Shown piece by piece: positions 39,494 through 52,500 of a stretch of DNA of 64,000 nt. The notes under the pieces are model-generated. The model did no database searches, was not told the origin of the DNA, and saw only the letters and a program-made list of their open reading frames with translations. Source of the DNA: Tulasnella sp. 424 (Eukaryota; Basidiomycota; Agaricomycetes; Cantharellales; Tulasnellaceae). The stretch lies in assembly GCA_019633425.1 (NCBI GenBank), contig WSUB01000127.1:59853-123852 (forward strand), written 5' to 3'. Both the position numbers and the translations under genes were made by a program. The number at the start of each line of letters is the position of its first letter. The first letter of the stretch is position 1.

Positions 39494-40293
39494 TCAGCTC
39501 GGGGGCTTGGACTTCGGCACAAAGTGGTATCCGCGAGCGACGTAGTCCTCGTAGAGCTTTTCCACACGCATGGCCAGCCTCACGTCAAAGGCGGTAACTC
39601 CTTGATCGCGTACATGCGACCCGTCAGGGGTCTCGTGGAAGGCGACGTGTGTAAGAGTCCGAACACCGACTTCGCGGAAGTTCAAGACAATGACCGGATG
39701 GTGCTGTCGCCAAAGGATGGCCATCAGATGCGTCAACAAACCAACAGTAGAAGAAAAATCTTAAGACTAACATTGTCATCATTGATAATTTTTACCATAT
39801 CGTTCACAAATTCAACCGCGTACTTGAACTTGGCAAACTTGTAGTCCCGCGACATGGCGGGTTTATCGCCTTCTCTCCCCAGGGACCATGTTGAGACGTG
39901 TTGAAGAAGAGCAGTAAGCTCCGGCTCCGTTAAAAGCGGTGAAGGTCGGGCTGGTTTGGGAGGAAGGTATGGAAGTTCGGTCGTTGGGCTAGCAGGATGG
40001 ATCGAGGTCACAACGCCGTTGCCGACTGGGGAAAGGAGACCACTGACCTCGCCTGCTGGGACTCGGTAAGCACCGATGTTTGAGGAGCCTGCATATTAAC
40101 GATGCTACTTGAGCGCTGGTTTAATTGCTTAGGCTGCACAATGCTTGTCTGAGAACACTCACGGGGGGGCAGATGCCGACGAGCTGGTGGCCAAGCAGCG
40201 TCTGATTGGGTCCAAAGGTCGAGTAGCTAGTCTTTGATGAGTTACCACCCTTAGGTAGGAGGAAATAGGCCTAACTGCAGAAGGCCTGATCAT
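39494..40293 (-). CDS. Pterin-4a-carbinolamine dehydratase with mitochondrial-like presequence
   Basis: Dehydratase that recycles oxidised pterin cofactors. The catalytic block is split by an intron exactly between Asn and the His pair: FVNDMVKIINDDN then HHPVIVLNFREVGVRTLTH, with GVTAFDVRLAMRVEKLYEDY following; these His residues are the family's active site. Two small introns upstream join LTESQQASSPTTELPYL to an N-terminal exon that starts at 40293 with MIRPSAVRPISSYLRVV, Arg-rich and lacking acidic residues, like a matrix-targeting peptide. The frame joins (phase 2 at 40163, acceptor after AAGTAG) are consistent. Known homologs in fungi may be cytosolic or mitochondrial; the organellar location is inferred. 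Confidence 0.85.
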
Positions 40294-40398
40294 CAAGCGA
40301 CAATTTGAGAGTGTCTCGAGAGTGGGACGATCGGTTTGGAGGCAACAACAAACAAGCATCAACAACGCTCTCCGTAAATTTCGAACATCTACCTCCTC
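40294..40398. promoter_or_regulatory. 105-bp bidirectional promoter, pterin dehydratase / uL29m
   Basis: Two divergent start codons, at 40293 (minus) and 40399 (plus), leave only 105 bp for both promoters. Inferred from layout. Confidence 0.4.
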
Positions 40399-41128
40399 AT
40401 GTCCCTCCTCGCCCAACGGTTAACTCGCCAGGTTGTGTTGGCCTCGCCATCGTCTTCGAGACGACTACTCGCTACCGCTGTCGATGCTAAAGCATTGGCG
40501 GAGGCAGTCAGCGACCCCCCTCAACTCTCAAAAGCCGAACTTGACGCTACCCGCCGGCGCCCTCCATCCAACGTTAAAATAAGCGAGGATCATGGGCTAT
40601 GGGCCTTCTTCAGAAAGGACAAGGAAGGGAAAGTTCTAACTCTGGAGCCAGCCCACAAAACGGAGGATTTCAGTGGTATGTAGCTTGCTTTTACCACTCG
40701 CAAGCCCAAAATGAACGACCGCATTTTGAAACAGGCAGGTCATGGCACGCTGTCGAGTTAAGAAGGAAAAGCTTCAAAGACTTGCATACCTTGTGGTATG
40801 TCTGTCTTCGGGAACGAAACCTCCTTGCCACGCAACGGGCGGAGTTCAGAAGGTTGAACATTGGCCTGGAGGGGACGACGAACCTGATGGATAAAGACAA
40901 GCGGGTATGCTCTCTCGCTCTCCGTTGTTACTTCCACCGTCTAACCACCCGCATTTCTAGGTTCGCAAGACGATGAAGCTTATCAAGCTTGTCCTCAACG
41001 AGCGTCGGTTGGCATACGAGCAAGCGAAAGAACTCTGGGAACAAGGTCAACAGACAGCTCAGAGTGAGCCGGACGCAGAGCCCGTCAAGGAGGAAACATC
41101 CGAGGCTGCGCCTTCAGTGTCTGCTTAA
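40399..41128 (+). CDS. MRPL4: Mitochondrial ribosomal protein uL29m
   Basis: Large-subunit mitoribosomal protein of the L29/L47 family. The start at 40399 gives a presequence with Arg and Ser ([20 protein letters not shown]). The family signature [20 protein letters not shown] is formed across an intron inside the Gly codon at about 40679-40736, followed by [16 protein letters not shown] second in-phase intron (about 40902-40960) leads to [20 protein letters not shown] and an acidic tail. The stop is at 41126-41128, 78 bp from the convergent FHIP gene. Confidence 0.93.
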
Positions 41129-41206
41129 CCACCCTCGACCACGTCTCCGTCACCATTCTATATAAATTATGATATCCTAGTGACCTTGCATAACGCTCCA
41201 GATGTC

Positions 41207-44200
41207 TTAGAGATACCGAACTTCATCTATACCCAGGCTCACGCGAGCCTGGATGATTGCCGTCAGCTCCTTGATAGTCTCCTCCAGTAAGACAATGTTG
41301 TCCAACAACTGCGACAACGTAATCGTTTTCCCCGTGTCCTCCCGTTCGTTGTCAGACTCGTCGCCACTACCCTCTTCGCGAATCGGGTTCATCCTAGGAT
41401 TTGGAGCCGAGAATACGTCTGTTTCTGTTCCAAAGCCACCAGCGCTGTCTAAGTTAAACGTTCCGAAACCACTCTTGGGCTTCCTAGCTTCGGGAGACCA
41501 CGGGCCTTCCGAGGGAGGTGGTGCGGCAAACGCCTGAACCTCGAGGGCGACTGTGCGTTCATAGTGTGGAACAAATGGACCAGCTGGGATCTCGCCGGAA
41601 CGCCTTTTCCTTGCTGAGGTGGATGGCTGGTCTCCGCTTGACGTTGTAGATTTCTTTTTTGTGGTCAAGAACGAGGGCATGAACGACATCCCGCCCTTGC
41701 TCTTGGCTTTGGGTGTCGCTGATGGTGACATGTTGGGCTGAGTGGAGGCCTTCTTTGGCGTAGAGTTAGGGGTAGATGTGAGATTGAGAAGGTCGAGTTG
41801 CTGTTCGACGTCTAATGTGAGGTTGAGAGCATCGCTGAGGTTTTCCGAGAACAGAAGGCCTTTTCGCCTTTCTGACAACAATGAATCCAGATCCTCCACC
41901 AATGTTCGGTACCTGTCCAACTGCGCCACCAGACCTGAGAAAATGGTGTACAGAACTGGCATAGCCGCCTGCTCCTTCAGCCGATAATCGAAGCCCAATG
42001 CAGGGTTCTCCGCTCGCAGCTTATCTTCCACTAGCCCGTCATCTGACTGTTCTCCGTCACTGTCGTCATCCTGGATTTGAGCCTCGAAAGACGGGCCTTG
42101 AATATTCCACGCGTTGCTGGTTTCATCCTTTGGGGCCAAGGTTAGCCATCCAGCTAGCGAACGTTCCGGGCAAGAGGATATCTCCGCAATGACTCCGGTC
42201 AGTGCGAGATTATACTCAGGCGCATGTGTGAAAAAGGCCCGAAGGGATTGCAGAAGTGCCGAGATTATTGGGTCTTTAGGTAGGAGCCGATGCCGAGTCT
42301 TTGACCGTCGCCTGGTTGAAGGACCTTCGCCGAGGCCACTGAAGCATTCGTGATAGTGAATATTGTCAATGGCGTCGCCCAAATAATGGTCATACTTGGT
42401 GCTGAAGGTATCGGCAGATTCACCACCTTCAATCTTTTGCACGAGTTTGAGATACATCTTCTGCTCCATGATCTGCGTGGATACGGTGGTGTCGGGTTGG
42501 AGCAAGATATCGACGCGACGGAACGACTTGAGCTTCCTGCGCGGCTGTGGGGTTGTCTCGGGCGAGGCATCGACTCCAGTATATACAAACTCCTCGTCGT
42601 CATCGCTGGCATCCTCCTCTTCCCACAGATCGTCGAACGAGGGGGGAAGGGAATGAGGTGCGGAATCCGTGCCCACCGTGAGGAGGGTCTCCACAGTCTG
42701 AGCGCAGTACTGGGAGATAAGTGTCCTCAGCAATGTCAGGACCCCCACTCCCGTCTGAAGAGGTGCAATCCCGCTATGCTTGTCGGCGTTGAGATTGGTG
42801 ACTAGAAGATCCTTCAAAGTGAATCTCCCGAGGGAATTAAAGTACTCTGGGGCGTCGCTGGTGGTTTGAGGCGCTTCTAAGGAGAGCAGCACCATGGCAC
42901 TGCTGCGGCGTCGCAACGCTTTCTTCTTTGCCATCGATCTCCGGATTGCGGGGGTTTGAGGAACGTGGCTTTCCTTTCCAGATGTCTCGTCTTCGCTGGT
43001 GAGGAAGTCTAGGAGGACTCTTGTGAGTGAGCCATGGCGGAGGGTGCATAAGAGGATGTTGATGTACGATAACACGGCCACTGCACTGCCGTCGGCTTCG
43101 GAGCATTCCAAGATGGACGGGTAGAGGACATTTTGGAGGAAGATAGATCGGATGCTGTCCAGGATGGAGAGAGCAATGGCTCGCCCGACAAGGCAAGCCG
43201 ATTCAGAGCCATCATCTGACCCAGCCTTCCCCTCGTTTGCTTCGACTGCGCCCTCAGCTATCGTCGAAACGTCCAACCTCCTCAACACATCCTGCACAAA
43301 CTGTAAGAGCTTGAGGAAGTGATCGAGCCGACTTTTGAACTCGGGGCTCGACGACACATCTGTCCCTAGTTTTCTGACTCGATCTTCCTCCAACTCGATT
43401 CTCCGTTTTTCCTCTTCCATGGTTCCCGTTGTTGCAACTCCCAATACCATTCCTCCTCCTGATGCTTGAGAAGGAACGTCTGATCCTGCGCCTTCCTTGC
43501 GCAACTCCAGCTTGTACGGCAACAGCGAGTAGACAGCACCAAGACCGGCTCCAAGGACTTCAGCAAAGTCCCCCTCCAGGATGTACTCTGCAAGTGCAAA
43601 CGCAATGTCGGAAAGGGGATCATGAGAGATAGGTTTGCTTTGAGACCTGATCTCCTGGGCCGACATAGCGATGTCCAACAAGAAGAGCAGGCCAGCTCGA
43701 CCGTATTCTCCAATGTCACCTTCCCGGTGAATGAAGCGCATGAGATAGGTGAATATCAGGAACTCGTAATGAGGCTTTGGTGTGGGAGGAGGCGCAGAAC
43801 GGATGCTGCGAGGAGCCGAGGATGATGGGGAGGGTGCATTAGAACGTGCAAACGCCTGGGCGAGAAACACGGTCTGCTTGGTTGGAGTTGCGGACGAGTC
43901 GGCATCCGATGCATCTTCGAGAGCATCTTCCTGGCTCTCGTCTTCGGAAGTGGTTGAAGCTGCCTCCTCGAGAACCACCGCGCCTCCCTGCTCTTCCCCC
44001 TCCTCCTCTTCTTCGTCGCTATATGGCAAGTCCTCTGATCCCGTGGAAGGTGTGTGGTGGAGAGCCCAGTTTTTGTCTTGGAAGAAGATGAGCAAGAGCT
44101 CTGGATAAGTACGTATTCGACTGCAAAGAATGCAAAGGAGGTTGACGACTGAGCCAACGCCGTCAGTTGAGATTCCTCCAAGATTTTATTAGCAGACTTA

Positions 44201-44899
44201 CGATCCTCCTCGTATTCCGAAGGCGACAATCTCCCTGCAGAACCTGCTGCACCCATGGCTTTACCCCGCCCGGCCGCCTGGTCGGTGATTTCGTCTCCCA
44301 TACATGCTTGAAGAAGCCTTATTACTGCCTTGTGAACGGTGGAGTGGACCAGAAACTTTTCGTCCAACAACACAACGAGGTTCGAAATCATACGCAAGAC
44401 CTCTGCTTGAACCCCAAAAGGTCGATCTTCCTCGCTCTTCTGAACCAGCGTATTGAGGACATCTGACGTTAAATGACGGTTTAGCCAACTCGACTCTGGA
44501 GATTCTATGCCGCAGCGTGCGCGGCCTTCACCCACCATTTCTAAGCAGATACTCAAGGCATGGACCTGTGGAGCTAAGTGGATGTCAGGAGCTGGCCACG
44601 AACTAGAAACTGACGGGTCGCTCACGCTTACTCTTCATACTGAGTGGACTCGCGCACGAGAGAGTCGGTCATAGATTGCAAGAGCTTTGGGACTTCAGTC
44701 GACTTGATTCCTCTCGATATTTGGCGCTCATCTGGGGATTTAAGAGTTTCCTTTAATCAAAATAAGTTAATCAATTTGACGTCACTCGCGCAATGGGTCG
44801 TACGAGGACAGTGTTCCAAGAGTCGTGGAATTCAGAGGCATAGTCGGGAGCTGGTTTACTTTCAGCAGGACCGCGCAGCAGCTTTGAAAACAAGTCCAT
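41207..44899 (-). CDS. FHIP/RAI16-like protein (FTS-Hook complex partner)
   Basis: Large protein (about 1,200 residues) of the RAI16/FHIP family, part of the FTS-Hook-FHIP adaptor that links dynein to early endosomes in fungi. Start at 44899 (MDLFSKLLRGPAE); small exons then read WNTVL and LKSPDERQ, and VPKLLQSMTDSLVREST. Next comes VHALSICLEMVGEGRARCG, RMISNLVVLLDEKFLVHS, VNLLCILCSRIRTYPELL and the tract FFQDKNWALHHTPS that opens the 962-codon exon. The long exon holds LPYSDEEEEEGEEQG, FLIFTYLMRFIHREGDIGEY, ARAGLLFLLDIAM-type helices, a mid-region acidic/Ser-rich linker, PFVPHYERTVALEVQAF and an end rich in helices with TITLSQLLDNIVLLEETI. Stop at 41207-41209. No catalytic motif is expected. 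Confidence 0.85.
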
Positions 44900-45236
44900 C
44901 AAGGAAGATGTTTGCTGCAGGCAGTGGTGAATTTGAGTCGGGAGCAAAAGTGGTCGTCGTGAAGAGACGCCAAGGACCGCTAGACCCTTGCCGTCTTAGT
45001 CTTCGCTCGAATTCTCACAGTTGAGTTTACGTCACGTTCGCCTACATCTTGTTGCAGGTAGCCCAGATCCGAGCACAGGGAGCAAGTTCCAGGGCTTTGA
45101 AGCTTGTTCAATATGCAACCGCTAACGGTTCATATACAGTCTACGGTCCGGAAGATATCGGAGACAATACAATAAGAATATTCGCCATATCCCCCAGCTC
45201 CAGAAAAATACTTAAGTGCCCTCTTTGTGACTAAAA
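44900..45236. other. Intergenic region between FHIP start and DUF6697-like stop
   Basis: 337 bp, contains the FHIP promoter and the 3' end of the neighbouring minus-strand gene. No RNA gene or repeat recognised. Confidence 0.45.
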
Positions 45237-47025
45237 TCAAGTCCTTTCTATATCCATTTCTTGTTCTTCTTCCTTCATTCTCCCGAGACCGGCATCCTGC
45301 AGGCGCTTCGAGCTTCGACTTGGGAGAGAATCGTCATGTTCTCGTTTCCGTTTGGCTGCTTGGCTTGAACTTTCTTGCGCCTTCTGCTTCGCGGTTTGGG
45401 GACGACGCGACGTATCGCGTGATTTTAAGCGCTGATAGATCTCATTGTCGTATCCGGTGCATTTCGCAAGACGGAAAGGACATCCTTTCAGACCAGCTAC
45501 ATATTCATGGGCGAGTTGAGTGGGAGAGATGCCGTAGCGAGGGGAGGCCATTTTGGTATATTCATTTCGGAACTGCTCAAAGAGTGGATTAGTGTTGCGA
45601 TCCTGTCAGTGTATCCGGATGGAGCTCACACTCTCTGTGAGCGTCTCCCATTCTTCTGGAGCTAGGAAGCGTTGTTCAAGTTGTTCCTCTTGTTCATCGG
45701 CCCCATCCATAGCAGCATCATCTTCTAGCTTCGGCTGCGGATATAATGACGGGAGGCTGAATTCATACGTCCCCATATAATGGTAGCCTGTTCTTGAAGG
45801 ATCTTCCGGCTTCTGGAACCCTACGAATAGCGGCCTCACCAGAGGACCATCGACTCCAATGAGGTCGTCCCTCAGCTTGGAGCCAGGCAAGCCTACAAAG
45901 GCGTAACCATGGCCTCTAGACAAGAGAAGGTCATTTTAATAGCAATGAGATTAAGAGAAGAGGACAGACAGTCTTGCTTTGGGCAACCATGGGTTTGAAC
46001 TGTGTTTGAAGGCGAAGTACTCCCTGTAAAAGAATGATCAGCATCTCCTCGGGGAGCTCCTCGGCTGCCAAGGCTCACGCGTTGGTTGCTTGCTAAATGC
46101 GCAAATAGGTAATCGTTCCGTCAGCGCCGCAAACGTGGCCATCTTGGACTACACACCACCGAGTTTCCTCCAAGAACACTCATGATGTCGGGTCGCGAAA
46201 AACCCTGCCCGAGACCTTCGTCTGGAAGAGACAGACTTATAGTTGGAAGGAGATCCAAAGTAATTTGTCGATGCTCGGGTATCGCGTTAATGTCCACCTG
46301 GTTTTAGATGCACTACCCATTAGGACATTGAAACTGAGGCCTCGAATTTCGATATCAAACTTGCCGCTGCTAACTCCTCAGTCGGTGTTTGGGAGATCAA
46401 AGGTTTTACGTCCTCTTCAACCTTGACCTCTGGATTTGTCCGACTCTAGAGGTAGCACCCAGTGAGCGCATTGCCATTGCTAGCCCAGAGACTAAAGAGC
46501 TTACTGGACCAACGTCTTGATTCACGCGATTTGGTGGCGGATTGTGCGGGAGAGAGCCGCTCTGAGGGGCTCCCGTTTACACGACTGGGCGGGGTGATGT
46601 CAGAAGGAAAGTACTCGCACCTTGAGGCGTTCTATTTCCTGCAGCAAGTCTTTCACCTGTTTCTGTTGAGTTTCTTTCTCCGTCTACAAGACATATTAAC
46701 AAGACCTTAAGCCGCATGAGTATAATAATTACTGACCTCGCTATTTTCGAGCTAAAATGAAAGGCAATTCGCGCTTTTATCAGGAATCCTCAAGCAAATA
46801 CTCCCATCAACCAGACAATCCTTCACTTACACGTCTTCTAGTATCTTCGAGATCACTGGTAAGTCTGTCGACTGTCCGAGTTAATTCTTCGACTTTTTTC
46901 TGCAGAGTCGCGCGTTCGTCTTTGAGTTTGCCTGTTTCCTTTTTCAGAGAATCCCGTTCGGTTTCTGCTGTCGTCGCCCGTTCGCCCCACATCCTGATAG
47001 TCTCCGTAACAAAGGCCTCCATCAT
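45237..47025 (-). CDS. Coiled-coil protein with DUF6697-like domain
   Basis: The start at 47025 gives MMEAFVTETIRMWGERA followed by a long heptad region (SLKKETGKLKDERATLQKKV, ELTRTVDRLTSDLED) and, after introns, TEKETQQKQVKDLLQEIERL. A linker and then a globular segment follow: PTISLSLPDEGLGQGFSR, DIMSVLGGNS, YFAFKHSSNPWLPK, HGYAFVGLPGSK, VRPLFVGFQKPEDPS, YHYMGTYEF, LAPEEW and ISPTQLAHEYVAGLKG. This order fits the agaricomycete DUF6697 family. The tail is basic (RRPQTAKQKAQE, AAKRKREHDD). Several short exons between 45920 and 46800 are placed only approximately. Function unknown; members are often expanded in these fungi. Confidence 0.7.
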
Positions 47026-49514
47026 GGTGAATCTGTGAGAAATGCAGAGAGGTCGTCCCAAGGTAAATGCGGCGCGGTGATGAGGTCAAAGTTGAAAACG
47101 GGAGTCGCGTTCGGAACGTTTTGTCGTAGAGTTTGTTGGGGTGGCTAACGCTGGTCCCTGACCTTCGCCCCCGTTCGGGTCGGCACCATCCCAGTGTCAG
47201 GAGCAGCTTCAAGCTTAAGGTTCTTGATAGTGAAAAGTAGATAAATAAATACGCCAAGTGATAATTTCGGCGCTACTGTCGATCAGCTGTGCGTACAGCC
47301 TGCGGCCCGTCGCCTTTGAAGGTCGATCATGATGGCAACCATCGGTCTGGACTGCCCCTGCAGCACACCAGGAAGACAGAAACAACATTAAAGTGCCATA
47401 GATACCCTTCAATGATACGTGAGCTGCGTAACCAACTCCCGCCAAGCTTTATTCATGCGGCTCCCGTAAGGTCCACGCGGGAACTCATGTGAGGTGCCAG
47501 TCATGCAACCTCACACCAGTCCATTGTTGAACACAGTCAACAGATGGCACTGATTTGTCATTGCTCATGGTTGGCGCGAAGTAGCCCAGCAATCAAGTAC
47601 AGAGCCTGGTGTTCATCGGCCCACGTCGCCTAGATCATGTGTCTATGGGAAAGTTCCACTCGATTGCTTAGCTGCTATGCCAGAGAGTTAATAGTAACTT
47701 CTTGTTGGTTACAAGTTTCAAAGAGACCAGTAGAATCAGGGCCTAATCCGTTCGACTGTTGCGAATTATCGCGCCGGGCGCCCGCGTCACAAGAGCACGC
47801 TGGGATGGCCAAATGCCTGGGCCATAGGACTAATGGAAGCAAATCACCCGATCACGGAAGCAGATTAAACGCTTGAAGAACTCGTGGAATAGAAGGTTGT
47901 GACTTCGGTGGCTCATGAATCTCATGAGAGTCGGCCTGATATCACACTTGAGATATAGACGGCCTTGGCTGTCACGGAAGGATGAGCTGCCATGTATAAG
48001 AAAAGGGGAAAGAGCGAGTTTCTCGCCGCTTTCATGACGAAGTTGTCCCGGAGCTGTTGGCCAGTTCTGGCCGAGGATGGCGACGAGCAGGGATCCGAGG
48101 GTCCAGCTCAGCCACGCACCAAACACCCGGAATTACAGCAGCGACGGCGCCACTTCCCTCCTCGCTCTTCCCAGGTGGGGGGAGCACGTCGACTATGGGC
48201 GAAACGGGATGTGTTCCTAACTGGTTGATGGACGCAAAAGGCCTGGGGCCTCACATACGGGTTCGCGGCCCGATCCGTAGGGCATGTGAAGCCCGCTTAC
48301 GCAGTTGAAATGAGACGAGGGAGGAGCCAAGGCGGCGACACGCCAGATTTGCATGCCTGGTAAAGGTTTCCAAATGAAGCTTGGAGAGCATTAGTCGTTG
48401 CGGTGGGCGTGGCGTGTCATCCATGCACCCATGTGCGCATGTGAGATTACGGGAGGGGTTGAGGATCCCTGGGTTGAGCTGTCCTTAAAGGCTCAATGAA
48501 AAGCGGCCAAACCGAGACCTATTTCAGAGCCCCAACACTTTCCATCTAACTTGCACTACTGACCCCGAAACTTTACAAGAGGACGACACCCTCCTGAGCA
48601 ACAGGACCGCGTCGAGAGCCTTGCGAGTCCCAACTACCTCTCTCCAACAAGAATAGCTGCTGAAAGGCGAGACTCGTTTCAAGGTTCGTTGACCCAAGCC
48701 CCATTTCTTCGATCTGCTTGGAGGGGCTTACCCACTGCGGGCCTCCAGACTTGAAGGAGTCTCAAGCTTCGGGACTCAGAAGCAACCATCCACGAGGCAA
48801 TCCCAGTTTCCCAGCGGAGTTACCTTTCTGGGGAAGGCGACCATCGTGACAGCTTTTAACTGTTTGTGAGTCGCGCGGATGACGGACGTAACGAAACGCG
48901 ACCGTCGTTTGCTCACCACCACTTGCTTCACTCTAACTCCTTCCTGCCGTTATTTGTGCTTCACACCCAACCTTGACTCACCCAACGACGATCCGGACCT
49001 ATGGTCACATTGGCTCGCGTAAATCGGGCCGTTGGAACATTTGCCTTCGCGCTCGGACTGTCCTGTTCCGAACCCGGACATGGATACAGATCATTCGAGG
49101 CGTAGGCAACCTGACACTGCGTCGGCTGTACCAAGTCCCCAGAAATACCGAACCCCGGGGGTTCAGCGGAGGTATCCTGAACGATGCTGAGTTTAGACAC
49201 ACCAGCAGGGTGGAATCTAATGCGAGAAGAAGCGGTACGTGTGCACTTTCGGCCTTGGTTTGGATTGTATTTCCAATCAGTAAGTTGACGGTTGATGGGG
49301 TACACAGGTTTGCAGGAGTTCTGTGGGGGGAAGCTCTTTTCGGTGAGTCGCGGTCGTCGGCCATCTGCGGACTTAGACGGTAAAAACTGAAGAAGGATCA
49401 ATTGCAATATCGACCACCTGGACCCATCACTCGCCACCCCTTGCCCGTTGTACATATAATACCCCTCCTAGACCCGATCTTTACAAGCGCTACCACCCTC
49501 TCTACTCCAGAGTC
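47026..49514. other. 2.5 kb gene-poor region upstream of the Zn2Cys6 factor
   Basis: No supportable gene. Frames of 60-165 codons on both strands lack domains and overlap each other. The stretch serves as promoters for the divergent genes at 47025 (minus) and 49515 (plus), with C/T-rich sequence near 49390-49510. Long upstream regions are common for regulatory genes. Confidence 0.45.
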
Positions 49515-52500
49515 ATGGCCGCCAACCATCTTTATCACACCCAAATGCAACAACACCTCAATCCTATCCCTATCGCTCCTCACCCACAGCAGACTCAAGA
49601 CACTCCGATGCAACACTTTGGCAGCCAGCAGCCCTTCAGCCAATCACCACACCCCCAGCAGCCTGCAACCGTGCCTAGGAAGAGGCCAAAGTACTCACGT
49701 TCGAAGGCGGGTTGTTTGTCGTGTCGCGTACGAAAAGTCAAGGTCAGTCTGTGGCCATCCGCAAATCCCCAATATCATGTTCCGTCGCTCACACCACTCA
49801 CTTTTAGTGCGACGAGACGAGACCCATATGCACCAGGTGTGCACACAGTCAGCGCGAATGCACTTGGCCGGCTGAAATGCCCAAGAGCAAGAAGCAGCAG
49901 CAGCAACAGGAGCAAGATGGTCAATATCCCCCAACCGCCTCGGAGTCGGCTCCTGGTTCAAGACCCTCAACATCGTCGGGCCTTCACGCAGCCACCAGTT
50001 CCGCTTCAGACTCGGATTGGCTATCCGACTCGGGTGCAGGCCCCACCCGGAACATACCCAATGCCCATGAACGATCCTCCGCTCACTCCCGCCAATCGTC
50101 TATCGGCGCTCTTCGGGGACGCGAGCTCACCATGTCCAGTGCCAGCGTCTCGAGGAACGCTAGCGCCAATCAGTCTCGGGATCGTAGCCCTAATCCTTTT
50201 GCCTTTAATATTGCGCAGGTGGGCATGGCCTTACCCTCCGCGGGATTAAATGGGGCGACACATCAGCGATCCGCCTCCCAGCACTCGACGACATCCAACG
50301 CTTCCATCCCATCACTCCCTTACCCGCTCCTCTCGCGGGTGCCCCCAGTCATATCGACCAGAGTGCCCGGTTTGCCGAATTCGCAGACGTCATCGCCGTC
50401 TTCCAGCGCACCCTTCACCCAATCGCCGACATTGGCTTGGCTTTCAGGGACTGCCGAGGCGGGCTATGGGTCTCGCCCCGGGACGAGTAGCTCAGGTATC
50501 GTCGCTGGAATGGGCAACATTGACCTCAACAACATTGCTGGCGGCATGGGAGCCGGGGTAGACGGAAATCAATATCCAAATGGGGGAGGGGATATTGCGT
50601 TCGGGTATGATGGGCCGGCTGGGAACTACACCACCCAATCCTTCGACCCGATGTCCAACAACAACTTCACCAGCAACATGGTCAACGGTTTCGATTCATC
50701 AAACTACGAGCAGAATGCCAACCCAGATGTGGACTCGTTCCTTGCTCAACTGCAGCAGCCGCTCAACCAACAGAACTTGGGTAGCTACCCCAATTCTATC
50801 CCCGACCCTTCCTCGGCTGTATCGCCCAATATGGACATTGAGGGTCTTATTGCTACTTCCTTCGACCCTCAGTCTATCCCTGGGTACGAACAGTATCAAC
50901 AGCAGCAACTCTCGTACGGCTCGCTGGGCCAGGAGCAAACTCCAGAATCTTCAACAATGCAGGATTTTCTCAAAGCCCAAACCTCGATACCGGCGCCGGG
51001 GTTTGGGCTCCAGCCACAATCCACGCCGCTCCCGAATCTGCTCCAGGAGAGCTCGCAACCACAACCACTGTATGGGCTCAACAACAGCAGCCCCAACAGC
51101 CAGATGTCGACGCAGATGCTGAGGTTTGGCAAGATCAGCAACCCGAGGTTTGGGGAGAGCAACTCATCCGACCAGCAACCGCCCCTCCTTCGCCAACAAC
51201 CCACTTCCTATCTAGCGGAGGACTATGGGGTAACGACCTCCATGTTCAGTCCAACTTCGTTGAAGCAGGAAACAACCTATTCAGCGGAGCCACAGACGAT
51301 GGATTTGTCAACCTTGGCAACGGAATCCTCGACTTCACCACAGTACCTCAGTTCGTCGCAGACGCCACCGACGGCGATCTCAAGTACGGAGTTTGGCTCA
51401 ATCTTGGGAGAAATACCCCAACAACCCCTTCCTTCCGACAACTTCAGCCCACTAGGCCTCGGGTCGCAGATGACGGAGCAGCCATGGCGCCAGATGCTCT
51501 ACCGAGCACCAGCGGGCGGAGTCGGAGTGGAACCCTTCATGGACGGAGCCAGAGCTGGACCGCAGGAGGATACTTCTTATCAATCCCCGACGCAGGAGGC
51601 GCAGACGAGGATGCGGATAGTGGATGGAATGGCGGAGGATTTAGGGTTGGGCCCGTCCCAGTCAGCAAACTCGCGAGTGGGTTCGCTCTTGGAAGAGGTC
51701 GGACGGGGACCGTCACACTTCGGAAAGCAAGTAACGCCCAAACCCAACCTCCAACAACAACGACAACAACTTCGGCAAGAAACGCTGAGGCAGCCTCAGT
51801 ACCAGGCGCAGAAAGAGCAGCAGGGACTTCAGGGACTTCCAACTCTGTTCGGTTCACCCTCTCAGAAGGATCAAATGACGTTCGAGCCACAACAACTGCC
51901 ACAATCGCAACGCCAGCCGTCCCTGCAATACCTTCCCTCTCGTCGGATTTTCAATCACGCTCGGTCAAGGAGTGATACCATCACCCCGGCGAATGCGATG
52001 GAGATGACGATGTCGCAGCCCTTCGAGAACGGTGATGGAACCGGGATAGACTCGTCCCCTTCCATCGGATCCAGTGATGGTGATTTTTCCGAGAAATCAT
52101 CGTTGGATGAGAACGACATGGCAGTGAGTTACCGCCGCTCTGGTCAGTGGGGAACTCTATCACCAATAACACGGGCGATGGTCGTGAACCCGGATCCGCT
52201 GGAGCCGTTTTTCAAGACCGTACAGGAGAGGAACCTGGTACGTTCAAACTCTTTAGTTGTTGTTCTGTAGCTTGTGCTCTTTCCGCCTCTCTTTGTTTTG
52301 ATTCTGTATACCCAAACGATTAATAATGACCCTCCTCTCATCCTATCTCTCTTTGATTTTCTGAACTAGATCCGCCACTACGTTCAAACGTCAACAAACC
52401 TTATGATGGCACTCCCATCAGCGCTGAATCCGATCTTGAGCGTCCATCTGCCAATCATCCTGTCGAGCGCCGCTACTGCTCCGACCACGCCTCCGCAACC

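Noticed and set aside
48961..49455. 164-codon minus-strand frame upstream of the transcription factor
   Set aside because: Overlaps an equally long plus-strand frame; no recognisable motif; likely chance in GC-rich DNA.
50580..51122. Third sense frame of 180 codons in the transcription factor
   Set aside because: Arg/Ser/Thr-rich translation with no resemblance to the paralogous copy, unlike the second frame described above.
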